Shown here: one piece after another, positions 7,990 to 17,473 of the stretch
Numbering within the stretch: position 1 is the first letter of the stretch
Layout: each line of letters begins with the position of its first letter
Translations under genes and position numbers: made by a program
Notes under the pieces: generated by a model
The model's database searches: none
The model's input: only the letters and a program-made list of their open reading frames with translations
What the model was told of the DNA's origin: nothing
Assembly: GCA_942493375.1 (NCBI GenBank)
Contig: OW818698.1
Coordinates: forward strand, 5,270,001 to 5,334,000
Reading direction: 5' to 3'
Source of the DNA: G942493375 sp942493375
Lineage (GTDB): Bacteria; Armatimonadota; UBA5829
Length of the DNA: 64,000 nucleotides

Positions 7990-10900
7990 CTAAGCTGCCG
8001 GCTCTATCTCGTCTGCGAGATACGTTTTAAGCTGCAGGTATTCCTGTATAACTCTTTCCATACATAGCTCTGCATCAGCTAGATTTCTTTCCTTTGCTAA
8101 TTGTTCCAGTCTAGCAGCTTCCTTACGTAGGGGTTCAGCTGAGATGGTTGCTGATGCTCCTTTTAGTTTGTGGGCCATTAATGCCAGTTCTACCAGGTTT
8201 CCTGAAGCAAGGACTTTTTCCATTTCTGCCAGTTCGTCAGGTGTTCTTGAGCAGAAAGTATTAAGAAGCTTCTCCGCTAATGAACTCTTACCGGCACATC
8301 TTGCTAATAGAGCATTGATATTGTATGGAAGTGTACCGCAGGTGCTCTTATCTGAAAGATCGCTACCGGGTATATTTACAATATTAACCTCTACCTTACT
8401 CGAATTGTCGGAAAGCCATTTATCCAGCATCCCAAACAGAACATCTGGCATTATAGGTTTTGATAAATAGTCGTCCATACCGGATGCAATACACAATTCC
8501 CGGTCACCGGAGAGTGCATTTGCTGTAAGGGCAATAATTGGAATATGGCGTGGTACTTCACAGGAGTGTTCCCACTCGCGTATCTGCCTGGTTGCTTGAA
8601 ACCCGTCTACAACCGGCATCTGGCAGTCCATCAATATCAAATCAAAGTTCATCCCTTTGACTGCGTCTATAGCTTCTTGCCCATTTGTAACGATATCACA
8701 TGTCATCTCAGCCATGCATACCATATCCTCAAGGACCATCAGGTTTACCTCATTGTCTTCGGCTAACAACAAATGAGCGCCTGTATAACGTGTTAGTTCC
8801 GTTTGTTTATTCGTTTTTACCACCGGTGCTGTGATCTTTGGCAGTACACCACTGGATTCCAGAATGGCATTTAGTAGTGCAGATTGACGTATGGGTTTGC
8901 TGAGACACCTGAAGATCCCCGTATTTAGTGACTCATATTCCTCTATAGAAGGCTCAGTGGAAGTCATAAATATTACAGGTATCTGAGCAGAATTCGGTGA
9001 TTTACTGATGAGCTCAAGCAATTCTGAAACGCATTTGTCTGATGGTGAATAATCCAATAATACAAGTCCAAATGCACGCTCTTCCTTGACTGCATTTGTA
9101 AGTGCTTGCATCATTTCATATACATCGGCTACAGAATTACTGTCAATTGCCCATGAAGATAGCATTTCACTGAGTACATTTCTATTTACTTGATTGTCAT
9201 CCACAACAAGCACACGTAAGCTGCCACACACGCTTTTAAGGCTTACCCCACGTGCCAATTCAGTATCTGCGACAGTCCCAACTTGTGCTGTAAACAGGAA
9301 TTCGCTGCCTTTGCCGGCATCGCTCTCAACCCAAATCTTGCCGTCCATTAGTTTCACAAGGTTTTTGGATATAGCTAGACCAAGGCCCGTTCCGCCATGA
9401 TTTCTTGTGGTCGATGCATCAACCTGTGAAAATGACTTGAAAAGACGGTTTTGCTGTTCGGGTGATATACCCATGCCACTATCTTTTACACTGCATTTTA
9501 TAGTAGTCAGATTCTCACCTGGATCTACAATCGAACAATTAACAACAACTTCACCACGCTCAGTAAATTTTATGGCATTGCCGATCAGATTCATCAGGAT
9601 CTGTCTCAACCTCATCTGGTCACCACGGACCTGCAGAGGTACATTGGCGGCTATATGACTGATAAGCTCCAGGCCCTTCTCATTTGCCCGGTGTGTGAAT
9701 GTTTCAAGTAGTTCCTCAATGGTGTCAACCAGTCCAAACTCGGTGTTTTCCAGCTCCATTCGGCCGGATTCAATCTTGGAGAAATCAAGTATGTCATTAA
9801 TCAGGTTTAACAAAATACCGCCGGAGAAAGTAATTGTATTGCAATACCGCCGTTGACGTTCGTCCAGTTCAGTATGAAGGAGCAGTCCAGTGCTACCTAT
9901 GATTCCATTTAAAGGAGTCCGGATCTCGTGACTCATATTGGCCAGAAATGCGCTTTTTGCTGCATTAGCAGCTAATGCAGCTTCCTGAGCATTTCTGAGT
10001 TCAAGCTCGATTGTCTTTAACTCGGTTATATCTCCGACAACTGCAAGAACCTGCTCAGCTCCGTCAATGTCCATTGACTGAGCCGAACTCAGACCTACGA
10101 TATTCCTTCCTGATTTACTTCGTATAATGACTTCGTGGTTTAGAATACCGCCGTTTCTGCGCACCAGGCCTGTTATACCGTCCCAGAGGTCTGGGTGGTC
10201 ATATAGCCTCAGATCCATGCTCGTATGCCCTATTACTTCTTCTCTACTGTAGCCAATCTTGTCTATGAATGCCTGATTGACCTCTAGAAAGACACCATCG
10301 CAAGTGCGGGTTATTGCCATAATGTTGGGATTAATTTCAAATGCTTTGGTGAAGTTTTGCCGCGCTGCTTCAAGAGAGGCCAGCATACTGTTGACTGTGA
10401 GCGCTACCCTTGTCAGTTCGTCAGCCTTATTGGGATCAGAATCTATACTCACGCGGCTGAATGCGCCTGGAGTTGTGCCAACACGTTGCAGTTCCACATC
10501 CAGTTTCTTTAGTCTGACTAAAAGCCCACGGTCTAGAAGTAGAAGGACAGCAAATACTACTATTAGCCCAGTGATTAAGAATGCTGCCAGGAATGTGGAC
10601 AGGGTCTGGCGTCCTTGCCGAATTGTGCTACGGGGTGATATAGTTTCGACAATTGCACTTATTTCAGAGTTTGGTTTTTGCAGAACAGCATATCCTCCAA
10701 TGGTCTTGCTAGAAAGCTCATTTGCCCATATAGGATCTGTTGTTTCTTGTTCTGCTATATTGCGAATCAATTCGGCACGCCAATTGTTTTTGAACTGGTA
10801 GAGATTTAACCTGAGCCCTAACATATTCGATAGACTATTGGATTTTGTCCGGTCGATATACCGTGCCATTATTAACATTCCACGAGGTGGACCAGTGCTG

Positions 10901-11409
10901 TCTCCTTTCAATATTGGGCTGGTTGCCAACAATACAGGCATTCCATATAAAAAGGCTACACCCGTAGTGTTGTCGTCAGTATGTATTGGGGTACAAGCTT
11001 GTATGATTTTTTGCAGATCCTGAGGGAGCATTTTGTGATTTGATGATTGTCCTGCTTTGTGTTCCAGGGCGATAACTGGTCTGGCATTTAGATCAATGAA
11101 TATGAACGCGTTGATGTCGAGGTTCTCAAGGGCGCTGGCGTCCAGATTCTCATGTATGAATGCTGGATTTCGAGTCTTCATATAGGAGTAGGTGCTGTTC
11201 CATGCTGCCCAGTCTTTGGCAGAACTACTGAGTCTTGTCAGTTCGTTTTGAATGGCAGCAGTAGCACGATTGCCTTCATCGATCGCTCGTTTCCTCTCTA
11301 CATCACGGTAGCTATCCAGGAAAACCAGATTCGTCGATATATATAGAATACAATACAGTCCCGCGAATAGTCCTACGAATAATAATACTGCCTTCTTACG
11401 AACGGTCAA
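7990..11409 (-). CDS. Hybrid sensor histidine kinase (CHASE4-PAS-HisKA-HATPase-REC-REC-HPt)
   Basis: An 1139-residue membrane sensor. A TM segment at residues 8-30 is followed by an extracytoplasmic CHASE4-like domain (DWAAWNSTY at 66-74), a second TM at 271-293 and a HAMP-like linker. Then come a PAS domain (about 350-465), HisKA with His494 in MSHEIRTPLNG, and an ATPase domain with N box near 607-615, DSGMGI at 643-648 and GGTGLGLA at 672-679. The first receiver has Asp786 but a weak sequence around it; the second is canonical with Asp928. An HPt domain carries His1080 in AHKLKGASA. It could run a complete internal phosphorelay and pass phosphate to the neighbouring regulator. The signal is unknown. 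Confidence 0.95.
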   Translation of the reverse strand: MTVRKKAVLLFVGLFAGLYCILYISTNLVFLDSYRDVERKRAIDEGNRATAAIQNELTRLSSSAKDWAAWNSTYSYMKTRNPAFIHENLDASALENLDINAFIFIDLNARPVIALEHKAGQSSNHKMLPQDLQKIIQACTPIHTDDNTTGVAFLYGMPVLLATSPILKGDSTGPPRGMLIMARYIDRTKSNSLSNMLGLRLNLYQFKNNWRAELIRNIAEQETTDPIWANELSSKTIGGYAVLQKPNSEISAIVETISPRSTIRQGRQTLSTFLAAFLITGLIVVFAVLLLLDRGLLVRLKKLDVELQRVGTTPGAFSRVSIDSDPNKADELTRVALTVNSMLASLEAARQNFTKAFEINPNIMAITRTCDGVFLEVNQAFIDKIGYSREEVIGHTSMDLRLYDHPDLWDGITGLVRRNGGILNHEVIIRSKSGRNIVGLSSAQSMDIDGAEQVLAVVGDITELKTIELELRNAQEAALAANAAKSAFLANMSHEIRTPLNGIIGSTGLLLHTELDERQRRYCNTITFSGGILLNLINDILDFSKIESGRMELENTEFGLVDTIEELLETFTHRANEKGLELISHIAANVPLQVRGDQMRLRQILMNLIGNAIKFTERGEVVVNCSIVDPGENLTTIKCSVKDSGMGISPEQQNRLFKSFSQVDASTTRNHGGTGLGLAISKNLVKLMDGKIWVESDAGKGSEFLFTAQVGTVADTELARGVSLKSVCGSLRVLVVDDNQVNRNVLSEMLSSWAIDSNSVADVYEMMQALTNAVKEERAFGLVLLDYSPSDKCVSELLELISKSPNSAQIPVIFMTSTEPSIEEYESLNTGIFRCLSKPIRQSALLNAILESSGVLPKITAPVVKTNKQTELTRYTGAHLLLAEDNEVNLMVLEDMVCMAEMTCDIVTNGQEAIDAVKGMNFDLILMDCQMPVVDGFQATRQIREWEHSCEVPRHIPIIALTANALSGDRELCIASGMDDYLSKPIMPDVLFGMLDKWLSDNSSKVEVNIVNIPGSDLSDKSTCGTLPYNINALLARCAGKSSLAEKLLNTFCSRTPDELAEMEKVLASGNLVELALMAHKLKGASATISAEPLRKEAARLEQLAKERNLADAELCMERVIQEYLQLKTYLADEIEPAA

Positions 11410-11493
11410 GTTCTTTTACCATCTTCCCTACAATTGATAGAACAGAGTACATACAGGTATTATCGGGAGGATTACACATCTTGATTATGCTAA

Positions 11494-11562
11494 CCTGCAT
11501 TATTCATTAAGCGTCATTTTTGTTCGGCATTAGGAACGGCTTGCACCGCGCTCATTGATGCG
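11494..11562. repeat. Degenerate relative of the 74-bp palindrome
   Basis: Begins CCTGCATTATTCA, has a TTCGGCATTAGGAAC centre, and ends CTCATTGATGCGG. The order of arms and loop matches the 74-bp family, but pairing is eroded. It sits in the divergent gap between the histidine kinase and the isomerase-like gene. Confidence 0.45.
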
Positions 11563-11580
11563 GTATAGTTTATCGAACTC

Positions 11581-11619
11581 TATCTTGTATTAGTCACGAT
11601 TCGTGATTAATACAAGATA
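11581..11619. promoter_or_regulatory. 39-bp near-perfect inverted repeat upstream of isomerase-like gene
   Basis: Two 19-bp arms (11581-11599 and 11601-11619) are complementary at 18 of 19 positions around one central base. The repeat ends 7 bp before the GGAGG ribosome binding site of the gene at 11639. It could be an operator for a dimeric regulator or a leader hairpin affecting translation. No T-run follows it, so a plain terminator is less likely. Confidence 0.5.
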
Positions 11620-11638
11620 AATATTGGAGGCTTCTGTT

Positions 11639-12454
11639 ATGTCACTTATACTCTTTTCGAAGATGTTTCAAGACAGAGATCTCAACGGTCTCATAGACCT
11701 GGCTCTTGCACACCAGTTGGACGGATATGACCTGTGTGTCAGGCCAGGCTATCCTGTAAACCCGGATAATGTTTCCCACATGCTTCCGGAAGTCGTGGAG
11801 AACATGAAGAGTGAGGGTCTTGTTGTGCCGATGGTCACCGGCAATTTCGATCTGCTCCAACCTGACCATCCAACTGCGGAACCGATACTCTCAGCAATGG
11901 ACAAAGCAGATGTTCGGCTTCTGAAGCTGGGTTACTTTAGCCTTGATCCAACCAAAGGTTACTGGCAGCAGGTAGATGACGTAAGAAAGGCATTCAATGG
12001 ATGGCAGCTCCTTGCTCAGAGATATAGAGTCAAAGTATGTTATCATACGCATTCCAACCGCTGCATGGGTCTGAATTGCGCCAGCTTGATGCATCTGTTG
12101 CAGGGATTTGACCCGAAATGCATTGGTGCTTATATTGATCCTGCTCATATGTTGCTGGAGGGTGAGGAATTTGCGGTCGGTCTTTCAATGGTCAAGGACT
12201 ACCTGAGCATCATTGCACTAAAAGATGTGCTTCGTGTGCGTGAACAGAAAAACACCTATGGAACAGCTAAGACAAACTGGGTATGTGCAGGTGATGGAAT
12301 GGTAGACTGGACGGAAGTCTTTTCAACCATCGCTGCCAGCAATTACACAGGTCCACTCTCTATACATTGTGAGTTCGAAGTTCCAGCAGATCAGTTCAGG
12401 GATGCTTTCAGAAGGGAAGTAACGTTCTTCAAAGCTATGCTGGCAGGTCAATAG
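11639..12454 (+). CDS. Sugar phosphate isomerase/epimerase (xylose isomerase-like TIM barrel)
   Basis: The ATG at 11639 is preferred because GGAGG lies at 11626-11630, giving 271 residues. The protein has the pattern of the AP endonuclease 2/xylose-isomerase-like fold: LVVPMVTGNFD, VKVCYHTHSNR, IGAYIDPAHML, IIALKDV and SIHCEFE supply the His, Asp and Glu residues that bind a divalent metal at the barrel end. Members interconvert ketoses, inosose or hydroxypyruvate-type substrates. It is followed by two large glycosidase-like genes, which fits a sugar-processing operon. The exact substrate cannot be read from the sequence. Confidence 0.85.
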   Translation: MSLILFSKMFQDRDLNGLIDLALAHQLDGYDLCVRPGYPVNPDNVSHMLPEVVENMKSEGLVVPMVTGNFDLLQPDHPTAEPILSAMDKADVRLLKLGYFSLDPTKGYWQQVDDVRKAFNGWQLLAQRYRVKVCYHTHSNRCMGLNCASLMHLLQGFDPKCIGAYIDPAHMLLEGEEFAVGLSMVKDYLSIIALKDVLRVREQKNTYGTAKTNWVCAGDGMVDWTEVFSTIAASNYTGPLSIHCEFEVPADQFRDAFRREVTFFKAMLAGQ

Positions 12455-12489
12455 AAGTGATAACTTTACATTAGGCAGGATGCTGAATA

Positions 12490-14445
12490 GTGAAACTATT
12501 ATCGATAATATTATGCATATATATACTGTTTGCGACAATTAATTGTATTGCAGCAGATGAAATGCCCAATGTTACCTCGACTTCTGATTTCATAACTGTC
12601 AGAGTTAAGGATCAGAATATCAGTCTGAGTTTGACTAATGGCACACTGACATATCAAACTCTTCAGGGCAGTTGGAATATCAGCGGCAGTTTCCTGTCAG
12701 ATAAAGGAGAAGGCTGGGATCCGTTATCTTCAGCAGATGGAAAACCTGTCATAAAAAAAGGGAAAGACTATGTCACTGCTTCGGCTGTATTTCCGATAAC
12801 CGATAAGCGCAAACTCACTGTTGAACTCAGTGCCTATAAAGGCATCCCAGCGGTGTTCGTTGTAACCAGACTGACCAGGTTGGATTGTACTAGAGGGGAG
12901 TATTACTTCTGGCAGACTGGGATCAATTTCAACAGCTTTATAAGTCCCGGATTCACAGGCGATGAAGAAACTAAAGTGGATCCAAAAGACTGGCAGGCAT
13001 ACGACAATAAAGACTGGATGCTGTTGCGCAGTAATGGCACTTCCACAGTAATGGTCATGCCAGGCGCTAAAACAGGGAGAAGCCCGGGAGAAAATGGCAG
13101 TTTATATTTCCATGCAGTGCCAGCTTCATACAATGTCTCTCCCGGAGGTTACCAGAACTGCAGCTTCGGACTGGCAAATGCATCAAGTGTTGCGGAAGCC
13201 CGGGAAATATATTCTCAGGCAGTTGAACGTAAAGTTCCAGCTTTGGGATTCATTCCAGGGGTAGAGAAGCCTGCGTATGGCGACAAATCTCCCGGCTGGC
13301 TGCAAAAGGCTGAAAATTATACTCTTTACTACCAACCAGCTGCCACATGGACAGATGAACTCTTCAATTCCAAGCTTAAATACTACCCTCTGATCGTAGG
13401 CAGCACCCCGGACAAAAAGGCACTGAATATGTGCCATAAAGCTGGTATCAAGTTGCTGGTATACGTGAACTATATGGAGCTTCTTGATACCGAAAGACTG
13501 ATCAAAGGTGGTAGGGAAGTCTACTATGAGTGGAGCGAATCTATAGACCACGACAGCCGGGACCTAAAGAATCATCCTGACTGGTTCTGCAGAGATAACA
13601 GCGGCAATATAATGAGGTCTGCATTCGCTGTAAACACCAATAATCCCGGCTTGCACTATACCTGTTTCCATCAGAAAGGCCTCCAGGAAGCTGCTATTAA
13701 ACAGATCAAGTTGATAATGGAAGCTGGCTATGATGGGGTCTTTATAGATAACGCCATGTCCGTGCCCGACTGCTACGGCGACAAATTCAGCAAACACAAG
13801 CATACTCCAGGTATGAGTAATACAAAAATGTATGAGGAACTCCAAAAGAAGATATATACTACAGTCAAAAGCTTCGGCAATGACCGTATAGTGATGCAAA
13901 ATGGGATGCTTCCAAGCCACTGGTCATACTGTGACAGTTGGATGGCGGAGTCAATGCCATTTAACACGGGAAAGATGAGCAACGATTGGTCTGAACTAAG
14001 ATGGATGGGTATTGAGCACAAAGGAGCACAGGAACACGGCAAAGTGCCGGTCATTCTTCCATATCTTGCCGAAATGCCAACGGACAAACTCAAAGATTCT
14101 GCACTCTTCTCAATGGCGTATGGCAGGCTCTATGGGTTCCTGTGGACAGACTGCATGGCACTGCTGGACAGACCGGAAACCTCCGAATTCGGCCGTGAAC
14201 TCTGCTCAATGAAACTCGGCAATCCAGTCGGAGATATAGAACAACCCAAACGGATACTATTCCGTGAGTTCAAACACGGGTTTGCATTCCTGAACCCAAC
14301 CAAAATACCGGTAACAATCACCATTCCGGACAATACAAGATCAACCTACAAGAACGTCGGCTTCAACGAAACCATAGAAGCCAAAACAAAAAAACTAACC
14401 ATAACAATCCCCCCCGAATCCGGCAGGGCATTGCTAAGAATCTAG
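12490..14445 (+). CDS. Exported TIM-barrel glycosidase-like protein
   Basis: Starts at GTG with an AGGCAGGA site upstream and has a signal peptide (MKLLSIILCIYILFATINCIA). It is 651 residues long. The first 250 residues form a beta-rich domain. The barrel segment contains IKLLVYVNYMEL, an HPDWFCRDNSG motif, and GYDGVFIDNAMS near nt 13720-13760, where the Asp in FIDN resembles the nucleophile of alpha-galactosidase or alpha-amylase-like clans. A small beta C-terminal domain is present. It follows the isomerase-like gene by 35 bp and precedes another barrel protein by 17 bp. Family assignment is open; it may belong to an uncharacterised glycoside hydrolase group. Confidence 0.65.
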   Translation: MKLLSIILCIYILFATINCIAADEMPNVTSTSDFITVRVKDQNISLSLTNGTLTYQTLQGSWNISGSFLSDKGEGWDPLSSADGKPVIKKGKDYVTASAVFPITDKRKLTVELSAYKGIPAVFVVTRLTRLDCTRGEYYFWQTGINFNSFISPGFTGDEETKVDPKDWQAYDNKDWMLLRSNGTSTVMVMPGAKTGRSPGENGSLYFHAVPASYNVSPGGYQNCSFGLANASSVAEAREIYSQAVERKVPALGFIPGVEKPAYGDKSPGWLQKAENYTLYYQPAATWTDELFNSKLKYYPLIVGSTPDKKALNMCHKAGIKLLVYVNYMELLDTERLIKGGREVYYEWSESIDHDSRDLKNHPDWFCRDNSGNIMRSAFAVNTNNPGLHYTCFHQKGLQEAAIKQIKLIMEAGYDGVFIDNAMSVPDCYGDKFSKHKHTPGMSNTKMYEELQKKIYTTVKSFGNDRIVMQNGMLPSHWSYCDSWMAESMPFNTGKMSNDWSELRWMGIEHKGAQEHGKVPVILPYLAEMPTDKLKDSALFSMAYGRLYGFLWTDCMALLDRPETSEFGRELCSMKLGNPVGDIEQPKRILFREFKHGFAFLNPTKIPVTITIPDNTRSTYKNVGFNETIEAKTKKLTITIPPESGRALLRI

Positions 14446-14462
14446 TCAGAAAGGTAGTTATT

Positions 14463-16475
14463 ATGAAGCCATTATTAAGAAAAGACGCGTCATTTGGATT
14501 TCATACCGACCTTCACGCCCATGAAAAAGATACAGTCCTCTGGGCTGATGTAACTGAAGAGATGGTAGAACATTTTCTGGAAGTCGTTAAACCGGATTAT
14601 GTCCAGTTTGACTGCAAAGGACATTATGGATTCGCCAGTTACCCTACAAAAATTGGATACCCATCACCCGGGATCAGGAAAGATGCTCTGGGTATATGGC
14701 GTAAGGTTACCAAAAAGCATGGGGTTGCACTCTTTATTCACTATTCCGGGGTATGGGACCAGGAAGCAATTGTGCATCATCCTGAATGGGCAGCTAAACA
14801 TGCGGATGGAACTATCGATAAAATGGCTGCCAGTACATTTAGTCCATATATAGATGAAATGCTCATTCCTCAGCTAAAAGAAGTCATATCTGAATATGAT
14901 ATAGATGGAATCTGGGTAGATGGTGATTGCTGGGGAACTATAGCTGACTACAGCGAGAAGGCTCTTGAAGCGTTTACAAAATTCACAGGCATCACCAAGA
15001 TTCCAAAATCACCGGAGGATGCACACTGGAAAGAATTTATTACTTTCCATAGAGATCAGTTCAAGCGTTATGTGAGGAAGTATGTTGATATTCTTCACGA
15101 GTTCAAGCCAGACCTGCAGATCACCAGCAACTGGATGTTCACTACCTTTATGCCGGAGGCAGTCTCCGTTCCACTGGATTACCTTTCAGGCGATTATGGC
15201 GGCAGTGATACTATGAATATTGCCAGGCTGGAAGCTCGCTATTTGTCATCGACAGGAATGCCCTGGGACCTGATGGCCTGGGGGGCAAATAGAGGACCAA
15301 ACCAGCGAAACTGGAGTTGGAAGACAGCCCTGCAGCACAAGCACGAGGCAGCAGTTATAATTACGCAAGGTGGATGCTGGCAGGTTGTATACCAGGGAAC
15401 ACGCTCGGGATATCTGGATGATGGAATTTCCAACACACTCGCTGATGTCGGCCAATTTATCAGAGACAGGCAGGCTTTATGCCACAAGAGCTCTACTGTC
15501 CCGCAGGTAGCTTTGTTACTATCTGAAAGCAGCATATATGATAAGCATATTGGGGTATACACTGATCCTGGCATAGATAAACGGCCGATACTGGGTCCGT
15601 TGCATGCGCTGCTAGAATTGCAATACAGTGTTGACGTGAAAGCTGAGCACCAATTAACCGGCCATATGGATGATTATCCTATAATAGTGGTACCGAACTG
15701 GCATCTGCTTACAGATAGTCTAGTAAAAGAAATGCGGGAGTATGTGCGAAATGGCGGCAACCTGTTCCTTACCGGTCCGCAGGTGGCTTCTCATTTCCAG
15801 GAAGAATTGGGGGTTCGATATGATGGCCCTGTTACTGATATGGCTGCGATCTATGCTGAACTGGAGAAGAACCTTGATAGTCCGTTCCTGATGTTCCTTC
15901 ATCCTGACTTCACTGAGATTAATCTCGAATCAGATGGTATTTTTTCAGACTGTGGTGGGCTTTTTCAGAAAGTGGAAGTTACAGGAGCCGAAGTAGTAAG
16001 TCATTGCTTCCCGGCAAGAAATGTCCATAAAGATGCGATGGTAGCCTCTACTGTAAACAGATATGGAAAAGGAACGATAGCTGCTGCCTATGTTGATCTG
16101 GGAGAGAGTTTTATCGAATCTCACGCTCCAACCATTCGCAATGAATATAAGAAAGTTATGACCCGGCTGTTCCCATCCCCAAAAGTCGAAGTGATATCCC
16201 CGCACGTAGTAGATGTGGCCTTGAGACAGAAAGATGGTAATCTCCAGGTGCATCTGGTAAACACCTCAGGAATGCAGACATCACCAACCTACGCAATAAT
16301 CGACTACATCCCTGAAGTCCACAACATAAAACTAAAGATCCGCCTGGACTCAAAACCCAAATCAGTAGAATGGGCATACGGTGGAGAAACTGAGTCAATG
16401 CAGTACGAAAACGGTATTCTATCTCTGGAACTGAAAAAACTGGAAATCCACGACGTATTAGTAATAGAACCATAA
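14463..16475 (+). CDS. Alpha-L-fucosidase-like (GH29/GH151-type) protein
   Basis: A 670-residue protein with no signal peptide and an AAAGG site before the ATG. The start (FGFHTDLHAHEKD) and PDYVQFDCKGHYGFASYPTK resemble fucosidases of the GH29/GH151 type. IDGIWVDGDCW near nt 14900-14935 has the Asp expected for the nucleophile. Residues 380-460 (YPIIVVPNWHLLTD, MREYVRNGGNLFLTG) form a GH42-type middle domain as in GH151. The C-terminus is a beta sandwich. It probably removes terminal sugars in the cytoplasm after uptake. Fucosidase activity is a family-level guess; other alpha-glycosidases remain possible. Confidence 0.6.
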   Translation: MKPLLRKDASFGFHTDLHAHEKDTVLWADVTEEMVEHFLEVVKPDYVQFDCKGHYGFASYPTKIGYPSPGIRKDALGIWRKVTKKHGVALFIHYSGVWDQEAIVHHPEWAAKHADGTIDKMAASTFSPYIDEMLIPQLKEVISEYDIDGIWVDGDCWGTIADYSEKALEAFTKFTGITKIPKSPEDAHWKEFITFHRDQFKRYVRKYVDILHEFKPDLQITSNWMFTTFMPEAVSVPLDYLSGDYGGSDTMNIARLEARYLSSTGMPWDLMAWGANRGPNQRNWSWKTALQHKHEAAVIITQGGCWQVVYQGTRSGYLDDGISNTLADVGQFIRDRQALCHKSSTVPQVALLLSESSIYDKHIGVYTDPGIDKRPILGPLHALLELQYSVDVKAEHQLTGHMDDYPIIVVPNWHLLTDSLVKEMREYVRNGGNLFLTGPQVASHFQEELGVRYDGPVTDMAAIYAELEKNLDSPFLMFLHPDFTEINLESDGIFSDCGGLFQKVEVTGAEVVSHCFPARNVHKDAMVASTVNRYGKGTIAAAYVDLGESFIESHAPTIRNEYKKVMTRLFPSPKVEVISPHVVDVALRQKDGNLQVHLVNTSGMQTSPTYAIIDYIPEVHNIKLKIRLDSKPKSVEWAYGGETESMQYENGILSLELKKLEIHDVLVIEP

Positions 16476-16509
16476 ACACCTGGGAACGCCGAACTCCTGT
16501 TCGGCCCGC

Positions 16510-16578
16510 ATATTGTGATGCAGGCAGGATGCCTGCATCACAATATATCCCCGTAGGGGCGACCCTCCGCGGTCGCCC
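16510..16578. repeat. Two adjacent hairpin repeats
   Basis: A perfect 16-bp stem (16510-16525 with 16531-16546, five-base loop; TGATGCAGGC type) is followed by CCCCGTAGGGG (16549-16559) and an 8-bp GGGCGACC/GGTCGCCC stem (16557-16578). The first relates to the GATGCAGGC repeats at 21878, 21997 and 31553. The second resembles a GC-rich repeat known from many bacterial genomes. They may also end transcription of the plus-strand genes, but there is no T-run. Confidence 0.7.
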
Positions 16579-16592
16579 GAAGCATCCCGATG

Positions 16593-17390
16593 CTAAATAT
16601 GTATCAGCTTCACACAAGTCTGCGTGATTATTCTCTCGCCACAGACCTGGCACTTACCCCATTCCACATTGGGATGCCTATCGTCCACATAGTCGATTGT
16701 CTCATATTTCTGGTTCTGTCTACATTTGTGGCACCAGGATTCGCCACTCTCATTCTTCTCATCGGGAATGCAACTACCTTTTGGTGAATCCTCAGTCGTT
16801 TGCCAGAATGAAATAATGCTGCCTGGTCTGATGGAAATAGTAAATGTAACATCAGGATATGCCAGTTTGAGAGCAGTTCTCAGCCTTTCTACTTCTCTTT
16901 CACTATCGTCAATATATAGGTCATCCGGTCTGTTGAATGCTATATGGTCGTGATTCAATGCTCGTTCTATTTCCCAGGATTTTATGCCAGGATTCTTGCC
17001 TTTCATGCGTGCGACATTCTCACGTGCATTAATGGGAACTAAAATAATGATTAGTCCATCAACTTCTGTGAAATGATAACCACCAGCACAACGGGTTGCC
17101 CATACTTCATCAGCTCTATGCTTTAACCCGCATAATTCAGATGTTGGTTTTGCGGCTATTACCAGATTATCTCCACTTAGTTCTCCAGCAATACGCTTTG
17201 CATCATTTTCAGTGAGCCCACCGCAGATCTCTGTAGGAAAATGTTCCTTAGTTGCAAATATTAACCCCAATAGTGAAAGTCCCTGTTTGCCAAAAACGTT
17301 TTCTGCTTTCTTGAGAAATTCCTCAAGATGTGTAGATGATGTATCATACAATACTACAGACCACTCACCCGGAGATTCCTTGTCACACAT
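16593..17390 (-). CDS. Unknown protein with C-terminal zinc-ribbon-like motif
   Basis: A 265-residue protein of no family that I recognise. The middle section (LTENDAKRIAGELSGDNLVIAAKP) looks like a small alpha/beta domain. The C-terminal 60 residues carry two cysteine pairs, CHKC near residue 219 and CQVCG near 248, which could hold one zinc ion. No signal peptide is visible. An AAGGTG site lies before the ATG. It stands alone on the minus strand between the fucosidase-like gene and the GH20 gene, with repeats at its 3' side. Coding character is supported by the long frame and by the ribosome binding site. Confidence 0.6.
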   Translation of the reverse strand: MCDKESPGEWSVVLYDTSSTHLEEFLKKAENVFGKQGLSLLGLIFATKEHFPTEICGGLTENDAKRIAGELSGDNLVIAAKPTSELCGLKHRADEVWATRCAGGYHFTEVDGLIIILVPINARENVARMKGKNPGIKSWEIERALNHDHIAFNRPDDLYIDDSEREVERLRTALKLAYPDVTFTISIRPGSIISFWQTTEDSPKGSCIPDEKNESGESWCHKCRQNQKYETIDYVDDRHPNVEWGKCQVCGERIITQTCVKLIHI

Positions 17391-17473
17391 TAATATTCAC
17401 CTTAACACCTGTTTATACTGCGGCAACGCAAGCCAAGCACCGCATACCAATTTGCCGCAGCCAGATTCATTTA

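Noticed and set aside
10277..10801. A 174-codon open frame on the plus strand
   Set aside because: It lies wholly opposite the histidine kinase gene, whose domain order is complete; the frame has no recognisable motif.
16510..16546. Rho-independent terminator after the fucosidase-like gene
   Set aside because: The stem is perfect but no T-run follows on either strand, and the same sequence occurs elsewhere as a dispersed repeat.
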